From positions 95,834,002 to 95,898,001 of the forward strand of contig OZ021723.1 of assembly GCA_963978545.1 (NCBI GenBank): DNA of 64,000 bases, given 5' to 3'. The notes below the pieces were generated by a model. It saw only the letters and a program-made list of their open reading frames with translations. It made no database searches and was not told the origin of the DNA. Of the stretch, positions 62,301-64,000 are shown in pieces. The stretch comes from Linyphia triangularis. Lineage: Eukaryota > Arthropoda > Arachnida > Araneae > Linyphiidae. Every line of letters begins with the position of its first letter. Position 1 is the first letter of the stretch. The position numbers and the translations under genes were made by a program.

Positions 62301-64000
62301 TCTGAGATTGAACAAATTTATAACTAATATCATGTAAAGAAGGTTAAATTTTAAAAACATGTCATTGAATATGAGTGTTACCATGAAAAAAGTTAACTAA
62401 GTTACTTGTGATTTCCTTTCAGAGTATAAAAAGTTATGTAGTTTACATATAATTCGCAAGTTTCTTTCAAATTATCTTAAGATGTTTTAAAAGTCTTGCA
62501 GGCGATTTTCAAAACTTGAATGCATATCTACAATGTATTTAATATCTACAATTTATTTAATATTTTCCCCCAATTCACCTTTCTTAGATTGATAAGTAAA
62601 ATAATCCTTAGTCAGCATTTATTGCACGAGTTAATATGACACCTTAACGTATATTATTACAAAGTAAATTGTCTAAGTCTTTCTTGAAGTAACATAAATT
62701 TCCAACTTGTATTGATTTTCCGATTGAAAAGTAGAGGTGAAATTTTTTCTTTGGAGTATCTATAACTAATATTTATTTTAAATCTCTTACTATTTTTCTT
62801 CTATGTAACAATTTTGTTAAGTTTTACCCGTATTGTAGCATATAATCCCACTGAGTTTGAACAATATTCAATGTTTTAAATAATAGAAAAGTTTTCAAGT
62901 AGAAATGATCTTAAATTCTCCAAGTGAATCATACTTTTTGGAAGAAAGTCCATGCGAATTCTACCTTCACTTACTAATATGTCTTTGAAATCCACTTTAT
63001 TCATTCCAAGTTTTCACAAACATTTCATTATGAAAACGGCAAAGTAGGAAAACGATAATCTCAAAGACCTGCTGACACATCACAGCATCACCCGCTGCTT
63101 GCGCGTCGATGCTGTTGTTCTTGCTGCACAAATCTCCCGACCTGTTCCAACAAGTTTTAGCGTGACTCATCCTCCGATCTAAAAATGCCGGCGAATGGCG
63201 TATCACCTACCGCTACCCTGATTGGCTAATTACCGTCACCTGCTTATCTTCCCATTTAAAGATGTGAATTTTATATGTAAAGTGATTTTTTACGCTAATG
63301 CTTAAATTCTTTGCTATAGAAAGTTCAAGTATGTTAGTTTTTTTCTCTTATATGTTAAATTTTAAACACATGATACGAAATTTTTACGTTATGTTTATCT
63401 TAGAAATTTTAAGTATATTATTTTTTTTTTCTTATTTAACATTAACCTAAGAGTTTAATTGTATATGAAGAGTAAATTGTCACGTTAAAGTTTAAGGATA
63501 TGATATTTTTGTGAGGTAAATTTTCGTGTAAAGGTTAAAATTCTTTATCTTTGAAATTTTTATTCTGTTAAATTTCCCATTATTTAACATTAACCTAAGA
63601 AAATAATTGTGTATGAAAATGTCGCGTATTGTTTAAATTGTTGTCGAAGAAAGTTTAAGTATGTTATTTTTTTTTCTTCTCTAATTTAGCATTATTCTTA
63701 CACATTTTAAAGATAAAAATTTTATGCGTGAAATAAATTTTCGCATATTGTTTCAATTCCTTACCTTATAAATTTTTAGTATTTCTTTTTCTCTAATTTA
63801 GCGTTATTCTTACACATTTGAAATACATGATTTTTATATATGTAGTAAATTTTCACTCAAATGTTAAAATTATTTATCGTAGAAATTTTAAGTATGCTAA
63901 TTCTTCTTACATGTCACATTTTAATGTCGTGATTTTTATATGTGAAGTAAATTTTTACGTTAATGCTAAAGTTATTTGTCGTGCAAAGTTTAAGTATGTT
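59322..64000 (-). repeat. Giant palindrome, right arm (runs off the window)
   Basis: Reverse complement of 54,649-59,321. It includes the inverted GC-richer island at about 62,990-63,250 and the inverted AT-rich satellite from about 63,255 to the window edge. Sites that differ from the left arm lie mostly between 59,322 and 60,430: about ten substitutions seen by eye, plus changed A/T-run lengths. Confidence 0.97.
62997..63206 (-). CDS. Small ORF, right-arm copy
   Basis: Mirror copy of the 69-codon frame at 55,443-55,652, with identical translation, the same overlapping AATAAA and the same upstream CCAAT box, all on the minus strand. If the palindrome is real, the two copies diverge head-out from the centre. 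No function can be given. Confidence 0.22.
   Translation of the reverse strand: MIRHSPAFLDRRMSHAKTCWNRSGDLCSKNNSIDAQAAGDAVMCQQVFEIIVFLLCRFHNEMFVKTWNE

Noticed and set aside
54649..64000. Terminal inverted repeats of a large DNA virus-like element enclosing genes
   Set aside because: The arms meet at the centre with no interior genes, so this is not a TIR pair around a coding core.

Overview
This window is AT-rich eukaryotic (metazoan) intergenic or intronic DNA. No intact protein-coding gene of more than about 100 residues can be supported. Long (AT)n, (AAAT)n and (AAAC)n tracts, many terminal-inverted-repeat DNA elements with clean target-site duplications (TSDs), a tRNA-derived SINE family, and relics of RNase-H-bearing and CR1-like non-LTR retrotransposons point to an arthropod. 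A spider-like genome is my best guess, but nothing here proves the species.

Layout. 1-6 kb: a GC-richer island of unknown role (about 0.8-1.2 kb), a complete non-autonomous hAT-type element with an 8-bp TSD (2.25-3.17 kb), and an RNase H fragment of a Jockey-like retrotransposon (4.5-5.1 kb). 6-17 kb: a dispersed repeat in inverted pairs, long microsatellites, and a degenerate minisatellite split by a 2.24-kb inverted-repeat element. 20-31 kb: a CR1-like 3' fragment, three copies of an 8-bp-TSD MITE, a foldback MITE, two TTAA-flanked MITEs (one carrying a 5'-truncated non-LTR insertion), and SINEs. 31-35 kb: another SINE, a candidate exon, another TTAA MITE, and an LTR/primer-binding-site relic complementary to tRNA-Trp. 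35.5-38.3 kb: two TTAA MITEs in opposite orientation flanking a 144-bp tandem array built from the MITE end. 39-42.4 kb: a 103-bp array and a 75/57-bp array. 43-47.3 kb: a further TTAA MITE, a candidate exon, and a TA-flanked inverted-repeat element. 50-51.3 kb: two more SINE copies, one of them inserted into an older degenerate repeat.

The two most unusual regions are at the end. At 51.96-52.51 kb a GC-rich head with ETS and E-box motifs leads into a tandem repeat of about 155 bp. Each unit carries a pair of CRE-type palindromes (TGACGTCA or TGATGTCA) exactly 17 bp apart, and a fourth, partial unit recurs at 53.8 kb. Between them lies a minus-strand promoter-like block (CCAAT, CACGTG, TATA, splice donor) next to a short coding tail. 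From 54.65 kb to the window edge the DNA is one giant palindrome with almost no spacer, centred near 59,321, with arms of at least 4.67 kb. The outer parts of the arms look identical where I compared them. The inner kilobase of each arm carries scattered substitutions. This is either a real palindrome shaped by gene conversion or an assembly fold-back, and one spanning read would decide.

No operon-like or pathway logic is present. The window is best read as a record of nested transposition, MITE-to-satellite conversion and palindrome formation.
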